Positions 28,721-36,061 of a stretch of DNA of 64,000 nt are shown here, piece after piece. Each line of letters starts with the position of its first letter. Positions within the stretch are counted from its first letter, which is position 1. The notes beneath the pieces are model-generated. The model was not told the DNA's origin. It worked only from the letters and a program-made list of their open reading frames with translations, and did not search any database. A program made the position numbers and the translations under genes. The stretch is from Pseudomonas sp. SCB32 (lineage in GTDB: Bacteria; Pseudomonadota; Gammaproteobacteria; Pseudomonadales; Pseudomonadaceae), in NCBI RefSeq assembly GCF_009189165.1, contig NZ_CP045118.1, positions 4,526,001-4,590,000 of the forward strand, in the 5' to 3' direction.

Positions 28721-29023
28721 TCAGCTCACCGGGTTGAGGGCGATCACGTCGCTCTCGAAGCAATCCTGCTCAAGAATCAGCGGCTCCACCAGCGGACGGC
28801 TGTCGCGGAAGTGCGCGGTCTGGGTATGCGCGTCGTACGCCGCATCGTCGCGATAGATCTCGTAGAGGTAGATCACGTCCGGATCGAGGCGGTCCTGGGA
28901 CACATCGAACACCAGGCAGCCCGGCTCGCTGGCAACCGACGCGGCGGCATTGACCTTGATGGCGGCGAGGAAGTCGTCGGCGGTTCCGGGCTTTACACGG
29001 GTCTTGATAAAGAGACTGTACAC
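28721..29023 (-). CDS. ABM-domain monooxygenase-like protein
   Basis: This 100-residue protein starts at GTG 29023 with an AAGGA site 8 bases upstream. It reads VYSLFIKTRVKPGTADDFLAAI ... ASEPGCLVFDVSQ ... IYLYEIYRDDAAYDAHTQTAHFRD, the single-domain ABM (antibiotic biosynthesis monooxygenase) ferredoxin-like fold of small quinol monooxygenases (YgiN type) and LsrG. The substrate is unknown. It is divergent from a VOC protein over a 60-base AT-rich spacer with palindromes, suggesting joint control and perhaps a shared aromatic or electrophile substrate. It converges on trmO with a 6-base gap. Confidence 0.85.
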   Translation of the reverse strand: MYSLFIKTRVKPGTADDFLAAIKVNAAASVASEPGCLVFDVSQDRLDPDVIYLYEIYRDDAAYDAHTQTAHFRDSRPLVEPLILEQDCFESDVIALNPVS

Positions 29024-29034
29024 AGGGCGATCCT

Positions 29035-29067
29035 TTTGTTTTAAATTTGAAAACAAATTGTATACAA
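29035..29067. promoter_or_regulatory. Divergent operator region with two palindromes
   Basis: TTTGTTTT-N7-AAAACAAA (29035-29057) adjoins TTGTATACAA (29058-29067), a perfect 10-base palindrome of the type bound by GntR/FadR-like regulators. Both lie in the 60-base spacer between the ABM and VOC genes. No regulator gene is adjacent. Confidence 0.45.
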
Positions 29068-29083
29068 AAAAGGAATCCCGTTC

Positions 29084-29497
29084 ATGTCCGATCTCCCCGC
29101 CCGCCCCGGCCGCCTCAATGGCCTGCGCCACCTCGCCCTGCTGGTGCCGAACCTGGAAGAGTGCGAGCGCTTCTATGTCGACGTGCTCGGCATGCAGGTG
29201 CTCAATCGCGCCAACGAAGACCTGGTCTACCTCACCTGCGGCAACGACAACCTCTCCCTCGGGCGCGGGATAGGCGCGGCCAACGGCCTGCAGACCATGG
29301 ACCATTACGGTTTCATCGTCGACAGCGTGGAAGAGCTGGAAGCCTGGTACCAGTACTTCAAGGCCCGCGGCGTGACCCTGCTGGACCGCCCCTTCGACCA
29401 TGGCGACGGCGCGCGCAGTTTCCACCTGCTCGACCCGGCCGGGAACAAGGTGCAGCCGCTGTATCACCCGGCGGTGTCCGGGCAGCGCCTGGCTTGA
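29084..29497 (+). CDS. VOC-family (glyoxalase/dioxygenase fold) protein
   Basis: The 137-residue protein has one VOC module pair: GLRHLALLVPNLEECERFYVDVLGMQVLNR at the start, a central NLSLGRG ... MDHYGFIVDSVEELEAWYQYFKARGV, and SFHLLDPAGNKVQPLYHP at the end. Metal ligands appear as the H of LRHLAL, the H of MDHYGF and a late acidic residue position, as in glyoxalase I and fosfomycin-type enzymes. The substrate cannot be named from sequence. It is divergent from the ABM monooxygenase gene and has a GGAA site before the ATG. Confidence 0.87.
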   Translation: MSDLPARPGRLNGLRHLALLVPNLEECERFYVDVLGMQVLNRANEDLVYLTCGNDNLSLGRGIGAANGLQTMDHYGFIVDSVEELEAWYQYFKARGVTLLDRPFDHGDGARSFHLLDPAGNKVQPLYHPAVSGQRLA

Positions 29498-29503
29498 AGC
29501 ATT

Positions 29504-29527
29504 TGTAGGAGCGAGCTTGCTCGCGAA
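29504..29527. repeat. REP-type half element, copy B inverted
   Basis: The 24-base sequence beginning TGTAGGAGCGAGCTTGC is the exact reverse complement of 21409-21432. Confidence 0.8.
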
Positions 29528-29588
29528 CGGTGGCGCACCGTGCCTCGCCCTACTCTGATTGGCGGGTTATTCGTGCGTGCGGCTTTCC

Positions 29589-29657
29589 CGTAGGAGCGGA
29601 CTCCGTCCGCGATAAGCCCCGAGCGGAACCTGATCGTGGACGGAGTCCGCTCCTACG
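29589..29657. repeat. REP doublet (REPIN-like)
   Basis: Two inverted copies of CGTAGGAGCGGACTCCGTCC (29589-29608 and 29638-29657) form a perfect 20-base inverted repeat around a 29-base loop. A closely related doublet is at 34186-34278. Confidence 0.88.
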
Positions 29658-29692
29658 AAAAACCAAGCTCCAGGCGAAAATACGGCCCATAA

Positions 29693-29730
29693 AAAACGCC
29701 GCGATCCCCAGAGGAATCGCGGCGTTCTTT
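29693..29730 (-). terminator. Terminator of fpr
   Basis: AACGCCGCGAT / ATCGCGGCGTT pair over a 10-base loop. On the minus strand the stem is followed by TTTTTT, right for ending fpr, whose stop codon is 23 bases away. Confidence 0.9.
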
Positions 29731-29752
29731 CGACTGAATCGTCGGGCGCTGC

Positions 29753-30529
29753 TTACTTCTCGACGAAGGCGCGCTCGATCAGGTAGTCACCCGGCTCGCC
29801 CATGCGCGGGGAGATCTGCAGGCCGAAGCTGTTCAGCACTTCGCTGGTCTCGTCGAGCATGCTCGGGCTGCCGCAGATCATGGCGCGGTCATCCTGCGGG
29901 TTCATCGGCGGCAGGCCGATGTCGGCGAACAGCTTGCCGCTGCGCATCAGGTCGGTCTGGCGGCCCATGCTGTGGAACTCTTCGCGGGTGACAAGCGGGC
30001 AATAGATCAGTTTCTCTTTCACCATGTCGCCGAAGTACTCGTGCTCTGGCAGGACCTTGGTGATGAAGTCCGCGTAGGCCAACTCGCTGACCCAACGCAC
30101 GCCGTGAACCAGGATGACCTTCTCGAAGCGCTCATAGACTTCCGGGTCCTGGATGACCGACAGGAACGGCGCCATGCCGGTGCCGGTGCTCAGCAGGTAC
30201 AGGTGCCTGCCGGGCTTGAGGTCGTCCAGCACCAGGGTGCCGGTGGGCTTGCGGCTGACCATCAGCTCGTCGCCTTCCTTCAGGTGCTGCAGACGCGAGG
30301 TCAGCGGACCGTCCGGGACCTTGATGCTGAAGAACTCCAGGTGCTCTTCGTAGTTCGGGCTGGCAATGCTGTACGCGCGCATCAGCGGACGACCGTTGAC
30401 TTCCAGGCCGATCATCACGAACTGACCGGTCTTGAAGCGCAGGCCCGGGTTACGGGTGGTCTTGAAGCTGAAGAGGGTGTCGTTCCAGTGGTGCACGCTG
30501 AGAACGCGTTCGGTGTACAGGTTGCTCAT
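29753..30529 (-). CDS. fpr: Ferredoxin/flavodoxin-NADP+ reductase
   Basis: Fpr is a FAD enzyme that exchanges electrons between NADPH and ferredoxin or flavodoxin, and in Pseudomonas also supports heme oxygenase and iron release from bacterioferritin. The 258-residue protein has the FAD-binding RAYSIASPNYEE, the NADP-binding STGTGMAPFLSVIQD and the C-terminal VEK ending of the bacterial subclass. ATG 30529 follows an AGGAG site. It is divergent from the LysR gene finR, its known regulator in pseudomonads, across a 222-base spacer with a dyad. Confidence 0.95.
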   Translation of the reverse strand: MSNLYTERVLSVHHWNDTLFSFKTTRNPGLRFKTGQFVMIGLEVNGRPLMRAYSIASPNYEEHLEFFSIKVPDGPLTSRLQHLKEGDELMVSRKPTGTLVLDDLKPGRHLYLLSTGTGMAPFLSVIQDPEVYERFEKVILVHGVRWVSELAYADFITKVLPEHEYFGDMVKEKLIYCPLVTREEFHSMGRQTDLMRSGKLFADIGLPPMNPQDDRAMICGSPSMLDETSEVLNSFGLQISPRMGEPGDYLIERAFVEK

Positions 30530-30609
30530 CAAGGACTCCTAGGAAAATCGTGGCGCACCCCAGCAAATCCCGGACGTAGCGCAATTGCGCGACATTTTAT
30601 AGGCGGCGA

Positions 30610-30641
30610 CAATATCCGCAAAATAAATTATCTGGATATTG
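30610..30641. promoter_or_regulatory. Dyad in the fpr/finR spacer, likely FinR site
   Basis: CAATATCC (30610-30617) and GGATATTG (30634-30641) form a perfect 8-base inverted repeat over an AT-rich 16-base spacer. A minus-strand TATAAAAT (30594-30601), a possible fpr -10, lies immediately next to it. LysR activators bind just upstream of target promoters, so the placement fits FinR. Confidence 0.5.
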
Positions 30642-30751
30642 CTAATCCAAAACGCAGATAAGGCCGCGTCATGTCGACGCGCAAGGATACTGTCAGACCT
30701 TTCCTAGAGCGGGGCGACCGAATGTCGCGCTGCCCTTCCGGAGTCCATCCA

Positions 30752-31678
30752 ATGAAATTCACCCTGCGCCAGCTGGAGGTCTTCGTCGCTGTCGCCCAGC
30801 AGGAAAGCGTCTCCCGCGCCGCCGAGGCGCTGTCGATGTCGCAGTCGGCCACCAGCACCGCCCTGGGCGAGTTGGAGCGACAGTTCGACTGTAAGCTGTT
30901 CGACCGTTCCGGCAAGCGCCTGACCCTCAACGCCCTCGGCCGCCAATTGCTGCCGCAGGCGGTGGCCCTGCTAGACCGGGGCAGCGAGATCGAGAACATG
31001 CTCAACGGCAAGAGCGCCTTCGGCTCGCTGGACCTGGGCGCCACGCTGACCATCGGCAACTACCTCGCGACTCTGCTGATCGGCACCTTCATGCAACGCC
31101 AGCCGGACTGCCGGGTGCGCCTGCACGTGCACAACACCGCCCACGTGGTACAGCGCATTGCCCACTACGAGCTGGACCTGGGATTGATCGAGGGCGACTG
31201 CCAGCACCCGGACATCGAGGTGCAGCCATGGATGGAGGACGAACTGGTGGTGTTCTGCGCACCGCAGCACCCGCTGGCGCGCGAAGGCCGGGCCGACCTG
31301 GCGCGGTTGATCGAGGAAGCCTGGATTCTGCGCGAACAAGGTTCCGGCACACGCCTGACCTTCGACCAGGCCATGCGGCACCACGTCGAGCCGTTGAACG
31401 TGAGACTGGAGCTGGAACACACCGAGGCAATCAAGCGCGCGGTGGAGTCGGGCCTGGGGATCGGCTGCATCTCGCGCCTGGCCCTGCGCGATGCCTTCCG
31501 TCGCGGCAGCCTGGTACCGGTGGAAACCCCGGACCTGGACCTGCGTCGGCAGTTCTATTTCATCTGGCACCGGCAGAAGTACCAGACCGCGACCATGCGC
31601 GAGTTTCTCGAGCTGTGCCGCAGCGAAACGGCCGGAGTGACGCGCAGCGACGATATCGTCCTGCCGATGATTCCGTAG
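30752..31678 (+). CDS. finR: LysR-type regulator FinR
   Basis: The 308-residue protein has an N-terminal LysR helix-turn-helix (FTLRQLEVFVAVAQQESVSRAAEALSMSQSATSTALGELE) and a C-terminal substrate-binding domain. FinR of pseudomonads activates the divergent fpr gene under oxidative or sulfur stress, and this divergent pair is conserved. ATG 30752 has a GGAG site 8 bases upstream; the in-frame ATG at 30671 would add 27 non-conserved residues and is less likely. Confidence 0.9.
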   Translation: MKFTLRQLEVFVAVAQQESVSRAAEALSMSQSATSTALGELERQFDCKLFDRSGKRLTLNALGRQLLPQAVALLDRGSEIENMLNGKSAFGSLDLGATLTIGNYLATLLIGTFMQRQPDCRVRLHVHNTAHVVQRIAHYELDLGLIEGDCQHPDIEVQPWMEDELVVFCAPQHPLAREGRADLARLIEEAWILREQGSGTRLTFDQAMRHHVEPLNVRLELEHTEAIKRAVESGLGIGCISRLALRDAFRRGSLVPVETPDLDLRRQFYFIWHRQKYQTATMREFLELCRSETAGVTRSDDIVLPMIP

Positions 31679-31773
31679 GCCATACAACCGCTCGCGGTTG
31701 CACGCCGCTACACCGCGCCCGGCGCGGGCGACAGGGTCGAATCCAGTGGGCTCTGAAACCAAGGCCAACCGGG

Positions 31774-31794
31774 GTATAACGCGGAGCGTTATAC
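31774..31794. repeat. Short palindromic repeat unit
   Basis: GTATAACGC-GGA-GCGTTATAC is a perfect 9-base-pair hairpin in the finR/dgkA spacer. It has no T-run, so it looks like a dispersed palindrome and not a terminator. Confidence 0.55.
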
Positions 31795-31834
31795 GCCCTG
31801 CGCTCTGCCGATGATTCCGTGTGGATGCGCTTTT

Positions 31835-31883
31835 CGTAGGAGCGGGCCACGCCCGCGAATCGCGCCCTTGGGGCGCTCCTGCA
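31835..31883. repeat. REP palindrome
   Basis: An imperfect palindrome with CGTAGGAGCGGGCCACGCCC on the left and GGGCGCTCCTGCA on the right, related to the other TAGGAGCG repeats here. Confidence 0.75.
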
Positions 31884-31899
31884 AATGAATGACCAGCAC

Positions 31900-32271
31900 T
31901 TAACCCAGCAGGATTCCCGCCCAGGTCACGGTGATGATGGTCAGCGCCACGAACTGGGCCGCGCTGCCCATGTCCTTGGCGTTCTTCGACAGCGGGTGGC
32001 GCTCCAGGGAAACGCGGTCCACCACCGCCTCGATGGCGGAGTTGAGCAGCTCGACGATCAGCGCCAGCAGGCACACCGCGATCATCAGCGCGCGCTCACC
32101 ACGGGTGACGTCGCAGAAGAACGACAACGGAATCAGGATGACGTTGATCAACACCAGCTGGCGGAAGGCCGCTTCACCCTTGAAGGCGGCGACGAAGCCG
32201 GCCAGGGAATAACCGGCGGCGTTGAGGATGCGTTTCAGGCCGGTCTGGCCTTTGAAGGGGGAAGCGGACAC
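31900..32271 (-). CDS. dgkA: Diacylglycerol kinase DgkA
   Basis: DgkA phosphorylates diacylglycerol to phosphatidic acid in the inner membrane, recycling lipid left by osmoregulated glucan or LPS decoration. The 123-residue protein has three membrane helices and the family signature IVELLNSAIEAVVDR ... SKNAKDMGSAAQFVAL, including the catalytic Glu and the Asn-Ala-Lys-Asp block. I chose GTG 32271, which gives the normal length of about 122; an upstream in-frame GTG at 32301 would add 10 residues. It lies downstream of erdR in the same direction. Confidence 0.92.
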   Translation of the reverse strand: MSASPFKGQTGLKRILNAAGYSLAGFVAAFKGEAAFRQLVLINVILIPLSFFCDVTRGERALMIAVCLLALIVELLNSAIEAVVDRVSLERHPLSKNAKDMGSAAQFVALTIITVTWAGILLG

Positions 32272-32356
32272 AGCGGTTCTCACAGGTAAAAGTCGCGGCA
32301 CTCTATACCAGTGCGCGTCAAAAAGGATTCATACGGTTTGACAGGATGTGACGAGG

Positions 32357-33007
32357 TCAAGCCCCGGGGACCGACTCCATCTGTTGCAACAGCAGCGCCG
32401 CCTGGGTGCGGGTGCGCACATTGAGCTTGCGGAAGATGGCGGTGACGTGGGCCTTCACCGTGGCCTCGGAGACGTTCAGCTCGAAGGCGATCTGCTTGTT
32501 CAGCAGGCCCTCGCAGACCATGGTCAGCACACGGAATTGCTGCGGCGTGAGGCTGGCGAGGCCGGCGCTGGCCGCGCGGGTCTCCTCGCTCAGCTCGGTC
32601 ACCGCATCCACCTGCGGCGGCCACCAGACGTCGCCGTCGAGCACCGCGCGCACCGCCTGCTGCAGGACGCTCAGCTCACTGGATTTGGGGATGAACCCGC
32701 TGGCACCGAACTCACGGGAACGCTGCACCACGGCGGCGTCTTCCTGGGCCGAGACCATCACCACCGGAATCTGCGGGTACTGCCCGCGCAGCAGCACCAG
32801 GCCGGAGAAGCCGTAGGCGCCGGGCATGTTCAGATCCAGCAGCACCAGGTCCCAGTCCGCCTTTTCGTTCAGCCTGGCCTCCAGCTCCGCGATACTCGCC
32901 GCCTCCGACAGTCGCGCCTCGGGCCCCAGGCCGATGGTCAGGGCCTGGTGAAGAGCACTGCGGAACAGCGGGTGATCGTCAGCGATCAGGATCTCGTAGG
33001 AAGCCAT
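32357..33007 (-). CDS. erdR: LuxR-type response regulator ErdR
   Basis: The 216-residue protein has a receiver domain (acidic ADDHP start, phospho-acceptor Asp in LVLLDLNMPG, Lys in FIPKSSE) and a C-terminal LuxR helix-turn-helix (LTPQQFRVLTMVCEGLLNKQIAFELNVSEATVKAHVTAIF). Adjacent to dgkA, it matches P. aeruginosa PA3604 (ErdR), a regulator of ethanol oxidation and acetyl-CoA synthetase genes. No cognate kinase is beside it, as in PAO1. The symbol rests on sequence plus this context. Confidence 0.82.
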   Translation of the reverse strand: MASYEILIADDHPLFRSALHQALTIGLGPEARLSEAASIAELEARLNEKADWDLVLLDLNMPGAYGFSGLVLLRGQYPQIPVVMVSAQEDAAVVQRSREFGASGFIPKSSELSVLQQAVRAVLDGDVWWPPQVDAVTELSEETRAASAGLASLTPQQFRVLTMVCEGLLNKQIAFELNVSEATVKAHVTAIFRKLNVRTRTQAALLLQQMESVPGA

Positions 33008-33245
33008 GGAAATTCCTTGAAGGCCGCGCCGAAGTCATGCCGTGGATAACAGCCAGACTTGCGCAGGAAAGGTCGGAGCCGGATAGAGCACTGCCCTTGC
33101 ATTGTACGCAAAGACAGCACCCGGTGTCCGCGCGAATGCGCCGCCCAGTCACTGTCATTGCGCCCGCGCGCAAGGTGCGCCTCTTTCCAACAGCCCGGGC
33201 TTGCGGCAGAGTTCCGCTTTTTTCCTGCCGTTCGAGAACAACAAG

Positions 33246-34130
33246 ATGAAAAGCCACGCGCTGCGCGCCGATATCCTGATGCTGTTTACCGCGATGATCT
33301 GGGGGGTTTCCTTCGTCGCGCAGCGCCTGGGGATGGACGCCATCGGCCCGTTCCTCTACACCGGCCTGCGCTTCGCGCTGGGCGCGCTGGCGCTGCTGCC
33401 GCTGCTGGCCTGGTCGCGCAAGCGTGGCGCCCAACCCTTCAACCGCGGCCTGCTGCTGGCGGGCCTGGCCATCGGCGTTGCGCTGACCCTGGGGATCAAC
33501 CTGCAGCAGGTCGGCCTGCTGTTCACCAGCGTCACCAACTCCGGCTTCATCACCGGCCTGTACGTGATCATCGTGCCGCTGCTGGGGCTGCTGCTCGGCC
33601 ATCGGGCCGGCGTGGGCACCTGGCTGGCCGCCGCGCTGGCGGTGATCGGCATGGCCATGCTGAGCATCGGCCCGGACTTCCACGTGGCCTCCGGTGACTG
33701 GCTGCAGCTGACCGGCGCCTTCGTCTGGGGCGGCCACATGCTGCTGGTAGGCCTGTTCGCCAGCCGCTACGACCCGATCCGCCTGGCCTTCCTGCAGTTC
33801 ATCACCTGCTCGGTGGTGAGCCTGATCCTGGCCATGATCTTCGAGGAGATCCACTGGGCCGCCATCGTCCAGGCCGGCCCCGCGCTGCTCTATGGCGGCC
33901 TGTTCGGCGTCGCCACCGGCTTCACCCTGCAGGTCGTGGCGCAGAAGCACGCCATCGCCTCCCACGCGGCAATCATCCTGTCGCTGGAAGCGGTATTCGC
34001 TGCTATCGCCGGGGCCCTGTTCCTCGACGAAAGCCTGCATATGCGCGGCTACATCGGCTGTGCGCTGATGCTCGCCGGCATGCTGGTGGCACAGCTGTGG
34101 CCGAAGAAGGCCGAGGCAAGGGCCGCCTGA
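33246..34130 (+). CDS. EamA/DMT-family transporter
   Basis: The 294-residue inner-membrane protein has ten predicted helices arranged as two EamA halves. The first starts ILMLFTAMIWGVSFVAQRLGMD; the second repeat includes ALLYGGLFGVATGFTLQVVAQKHAIASHAAIILSLEAVFAAIAGALFLDE, the conserved C-terminal signature. Substrate unknown; the family exports amino acids, metabolites or drugs. ATG 33246 has only a weak GAGAA site. It is divergent from erdR over 238 bases in which I see no clear regulatory motif. Confidence 0.88.
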   Translation: MKSHALRADILMLFTAMIWGVSFVAQRLGMDAIGPFLYTGLRFALGALALLPLLAWSRKRGAQPFNRGLLLAGLAIGVALTLGINLQQVGLLFTSVTNSGFITGLYVIIVPLLGLLLGHRAGVGTWLAAALAVIGMAMLSIGPDFHVASGDWLQLTGAFVWGGHMLLVGLFASRYDPIRLAFLQFITCSVVSLILAMIFEEIHWAAIVQAGPALLYGGLFGVATGFTLQVVAQKHAIASHAAIILSLEAVFAAIAGALFLDESLHMRGYIGCALMLAGMLVAQLWPKKAEARAA

Positions 34131-34185
34131 TAGCCATTTGACGCTTCGCCCGCTACGACAGACGAGCCACATGCGTGCCGGCTGT

Positions 34186-34278
34186 CGTAGGAGCGGACTC
34201 TGTCCGCGATCGATTCAACCTCACTCCGAGCGACCAGGTGGCACCAGTCCCCCATCGCGGACGGAGTCCGCTCCTACG
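34186..34278. repeat. REP doublet (REPIN-like)
   Basis: Left arm CGTAGGAGCGGACTCTGTCC-GCGAT (34186-34210) and right arm (34254-34278) are inverted copies matching at 24 of 25 positions. The 43-base loop is unrelated to that of the doublet at 29589. Two degenerate single copies follow at 34301-34320 and 34374-34390. Confidence 0.85.
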
Positions 34279-34396
34279 CTCGTCTCAGCGCCGGAGTGCC
34301 CTTGCAGGAGCGCCTTCGCAAGAATGCGTGGAGCGCAGCGATATCTGCCCTGCAGGCGAGCCCGGAGGTATCCTGTAGGAGCGCCGGCAAGGGGAC

Positions 34397-35113
34397 TTAA
34401 CGCTGGGTAAAGGGCATCAGCGCCTGGTGCGCCGGGCTCTGCTCGTCCAGCGGCTGCTGGCGCTTGGAGCCCAGGTAGCGCTCGCTGAACACATCCAGAT
34501 AGGCATCCAGCGCATCCCCGGCGCGGCGGTCGCCGGCCAGCCCCAGGCACAGCGCGGCCACTTCGGCGGTGCACAGGTGCTCGTCGAACTTGGAGCGGCG
34601 CAGGCGGTAGCGCGACAACGCATCGGGGGTGATGCTCAGCACCGGGAAACGGTCCAGGTACGGACTCTTGCGGAACATCTTGCGCGCCTCGTTCCAGGTC
34701 GCATCGAGCAGGATGAACAGCGGTCGCTTGCCTTCCTGCGGCACCACCTCGGTCACCACGCGCTCGGGCTGGACGAACTCGCCGGGGAATACCACGTAGG
34801 GTTGCCACTTAGGATCGTCCAGCAAGGCCACCAGGGCCGGATCGACCTCGATGCGCGACCAGCCGAAAGCCCAGGTATCGGGCACGGTCTCGGCGATCAG
34901 CCAGCCGGTGTTGCTGGGCTTGAGCGGTTCGGTATCGAACATCACCAGGCACATCGCCGAGTTCGACTCCACCTGCGGACGCAGGCCGCACATGCAGTAG
35001 TTCGGCCGCAGGCGGCAACCGGCGCAACGCGGCGAGCGCGAACCACGGGCCACGAACGGCTTGACGCAACGGGCCAGGCGTTCATCGCGAAGACGGGCAA
35101 CGGCGTGGCTCAT
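34397..35113 (-). CDS. tapT: tRNA-uridine aminocarboxypropyltransferase (DTW domain, TapT-like)
   Basis: DTW-domain proteins of the TapT/YfiP type transfer the aminocarboxypropyl group of SAM to uridine 47 of tRNA, giving acp3U. The 238-residue protein has the N-terminal zinc cluster CAGCRLRPNYCMC (residues 30-42), the SPOUT-like core, the signature LDATWNEARKMFRKSPYL around residue 140, and a C-terminal helix bundle. The start ATG 35113 gives the family length. In PAO1 (from memory) this gene is followed by potABCD, which is not present here. Confidence 0.87.
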   Translation of the reverse strand: MSHAVARLRDERLARCVKPFVARGSRSPRCAGCRLRPNYCMCGLRPQVESNSAMCLVMFDTEPLKPSNTGWLIAETVPDTWAFGWSRIEVDPALVALLDDPKWQPYVVFPGEFVQPERVVTEVVPQEGKRPLFILLDATWNEARKMFRKSPYLDRFPVLSITPDALSRYRLRRSKFDEHLCTAEVAALCLGLAGDRRAGDALDAYLDVFSERYLGSKRQQPLDEQSPAHQALMPFTQR

Positions 35114-35226
35114 GGTTGCGCCACCGGAGGGGAAAGACGGGATCGGAACATCGGTGGCTCGGATAGAACGATGAATGCAGACCGCCGATTGTACCAGAGC
35201 CGCCCTCGCGCCCTGCTCCGGGATGA

Positions 35227-35245
35227 CCGGCGAATCCTTCGCCGG
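35227..35245. other. Small perfect hairpin in the tapT/QSregVF spacer
   Basis: CCGGCGAA-TCC-TTCGCCGG is an 8-base-pair stem with a three-base loop and no T-run. The rest of the 266-base spacer has no recognisable gene. Confidence 0.35.
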
Positions 35246-35379
35246 CGGTCATTCGCCGTCCGTGTGACAAGTGTTTCTCGGCACGGACGCGCTTTTCAGG
35301 GACAATGGCGGCCTTGAAATAACCGGCGAACCCAAATCGGTCCGCACGGTCGAATTGGCACCATTGTCAGGAGATGCCC

Positions 35380-35787
35380 ATGCTGCGCCTCACCGCCCTC
35401 GCCCTCTGTCTCGTCCTTCCCGCTGCGCACGCGGCCTCGAAGAACGACTACGAACTGTCCAAGATGCTGGACAAGGTCGCCAAGGAAAGCAGCGAGGGCA
35501 CCCCGCGCGCGATCAACGAGGACATTCTCGACCAGGGCTACACCGTCGAGGGTAATCAGCTGATCAACCACCTCAGCGTACGCGCCAGCCACGCCGAACG
35601 GATGCGCGCCAACCCCGACAGCGTGCGCAGCCAGCTGGGTGACAGCGTCTGCCGCAACACCGGCTATCGCCAGTTGCTGGCCAAGGGCGCGATCCTCACT
35701 TACAGCTTCACCGAGTACAAGACCAACGTTCCGGTCGCCACCGAGCGCTTCGACGCCGGCAGCTGCAAGATCAAGCTGCAGAAGTAA
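35380..35787 (+). CDS. Secreted QSregVF-family protein
   Basis: The 135-residue protein has a cleavable signal peptide (MLRLTALALCLVLPAAHA, cut before ASKN) and a mature domain of about 117 residues with two cysteines (SVCRN and GSCKI) likely disulfide-bonded. It matches the family of P. aeruginosa PA3611, called putative quorum-sensing-regulated virulence factor after its structure. ATG 35380 is preferred because GGAG is 6 bases upstream; ATG 35374 touches that site. A small DUF3820 gene follows after 12 bases. Confidence 0.85.
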   Translation: MLRLTALALCLVLPAAHAASKNDYELSKMLDKVAKESSEGTPRAINEDILDQGYTVEGNQLINHLSVRASHAERMRANPDSVRSQLGDSVCRNTGYRQLLAKGAILTYSFTEYKTNVPVATERFDAGSCKIKLQK

Positions 35788-35799
35788 CCTCGCCCCGCC

Positions 35800-36015
35800 A
35801 TGCTCGACAAACTGCAGCTGCTGAAGATCGCGCGCACGCCGATGCCCTTCGGCAAGTACCAGGGACGCATGCTCGTGGACCTGCCCGAAGAGTACCTGCT
35901 GTGGTTCCACCGCAAGGGCGAGTTTCCCAAGGGTGAGCTGGGTCAGCTGATGCAGCTGACCCTGGAGCTGAAGATCGATGGCCTCGACGGCCTGATCAAA
36001 CCGCTGAAGCGCTGA
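35800..36015 (+). CDS. DUF3820 (QSregVF_b) small protein
   Basis: The 71-residue protein carries the family core MPFGKYQGRMLVDLPEEYLLWFHRKGEFPKGELGQLMQ. This is the DUF3820 / QSregVF_b family, found as a small stand-alone protein or fused to exonuclease domains, of unknown function. It has no signal peptide. It sits 12 bases after the secreted QSregVF gene and probably shares its transcript; the pair is conserved in P. aeruginosa. Confidence 0.87.
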   Translation: MLDKLQLLKIARTPMPFGKYQGRMLVDLPEEYLLWFHRKGEFPKGELGQLMQLTLELKIDGLDGLIKPLKR

Positions 36016-36061
36016 GCACCGCGCAATCGTCCGCTGACGATTGCGCGCCGTACCCATTCCT

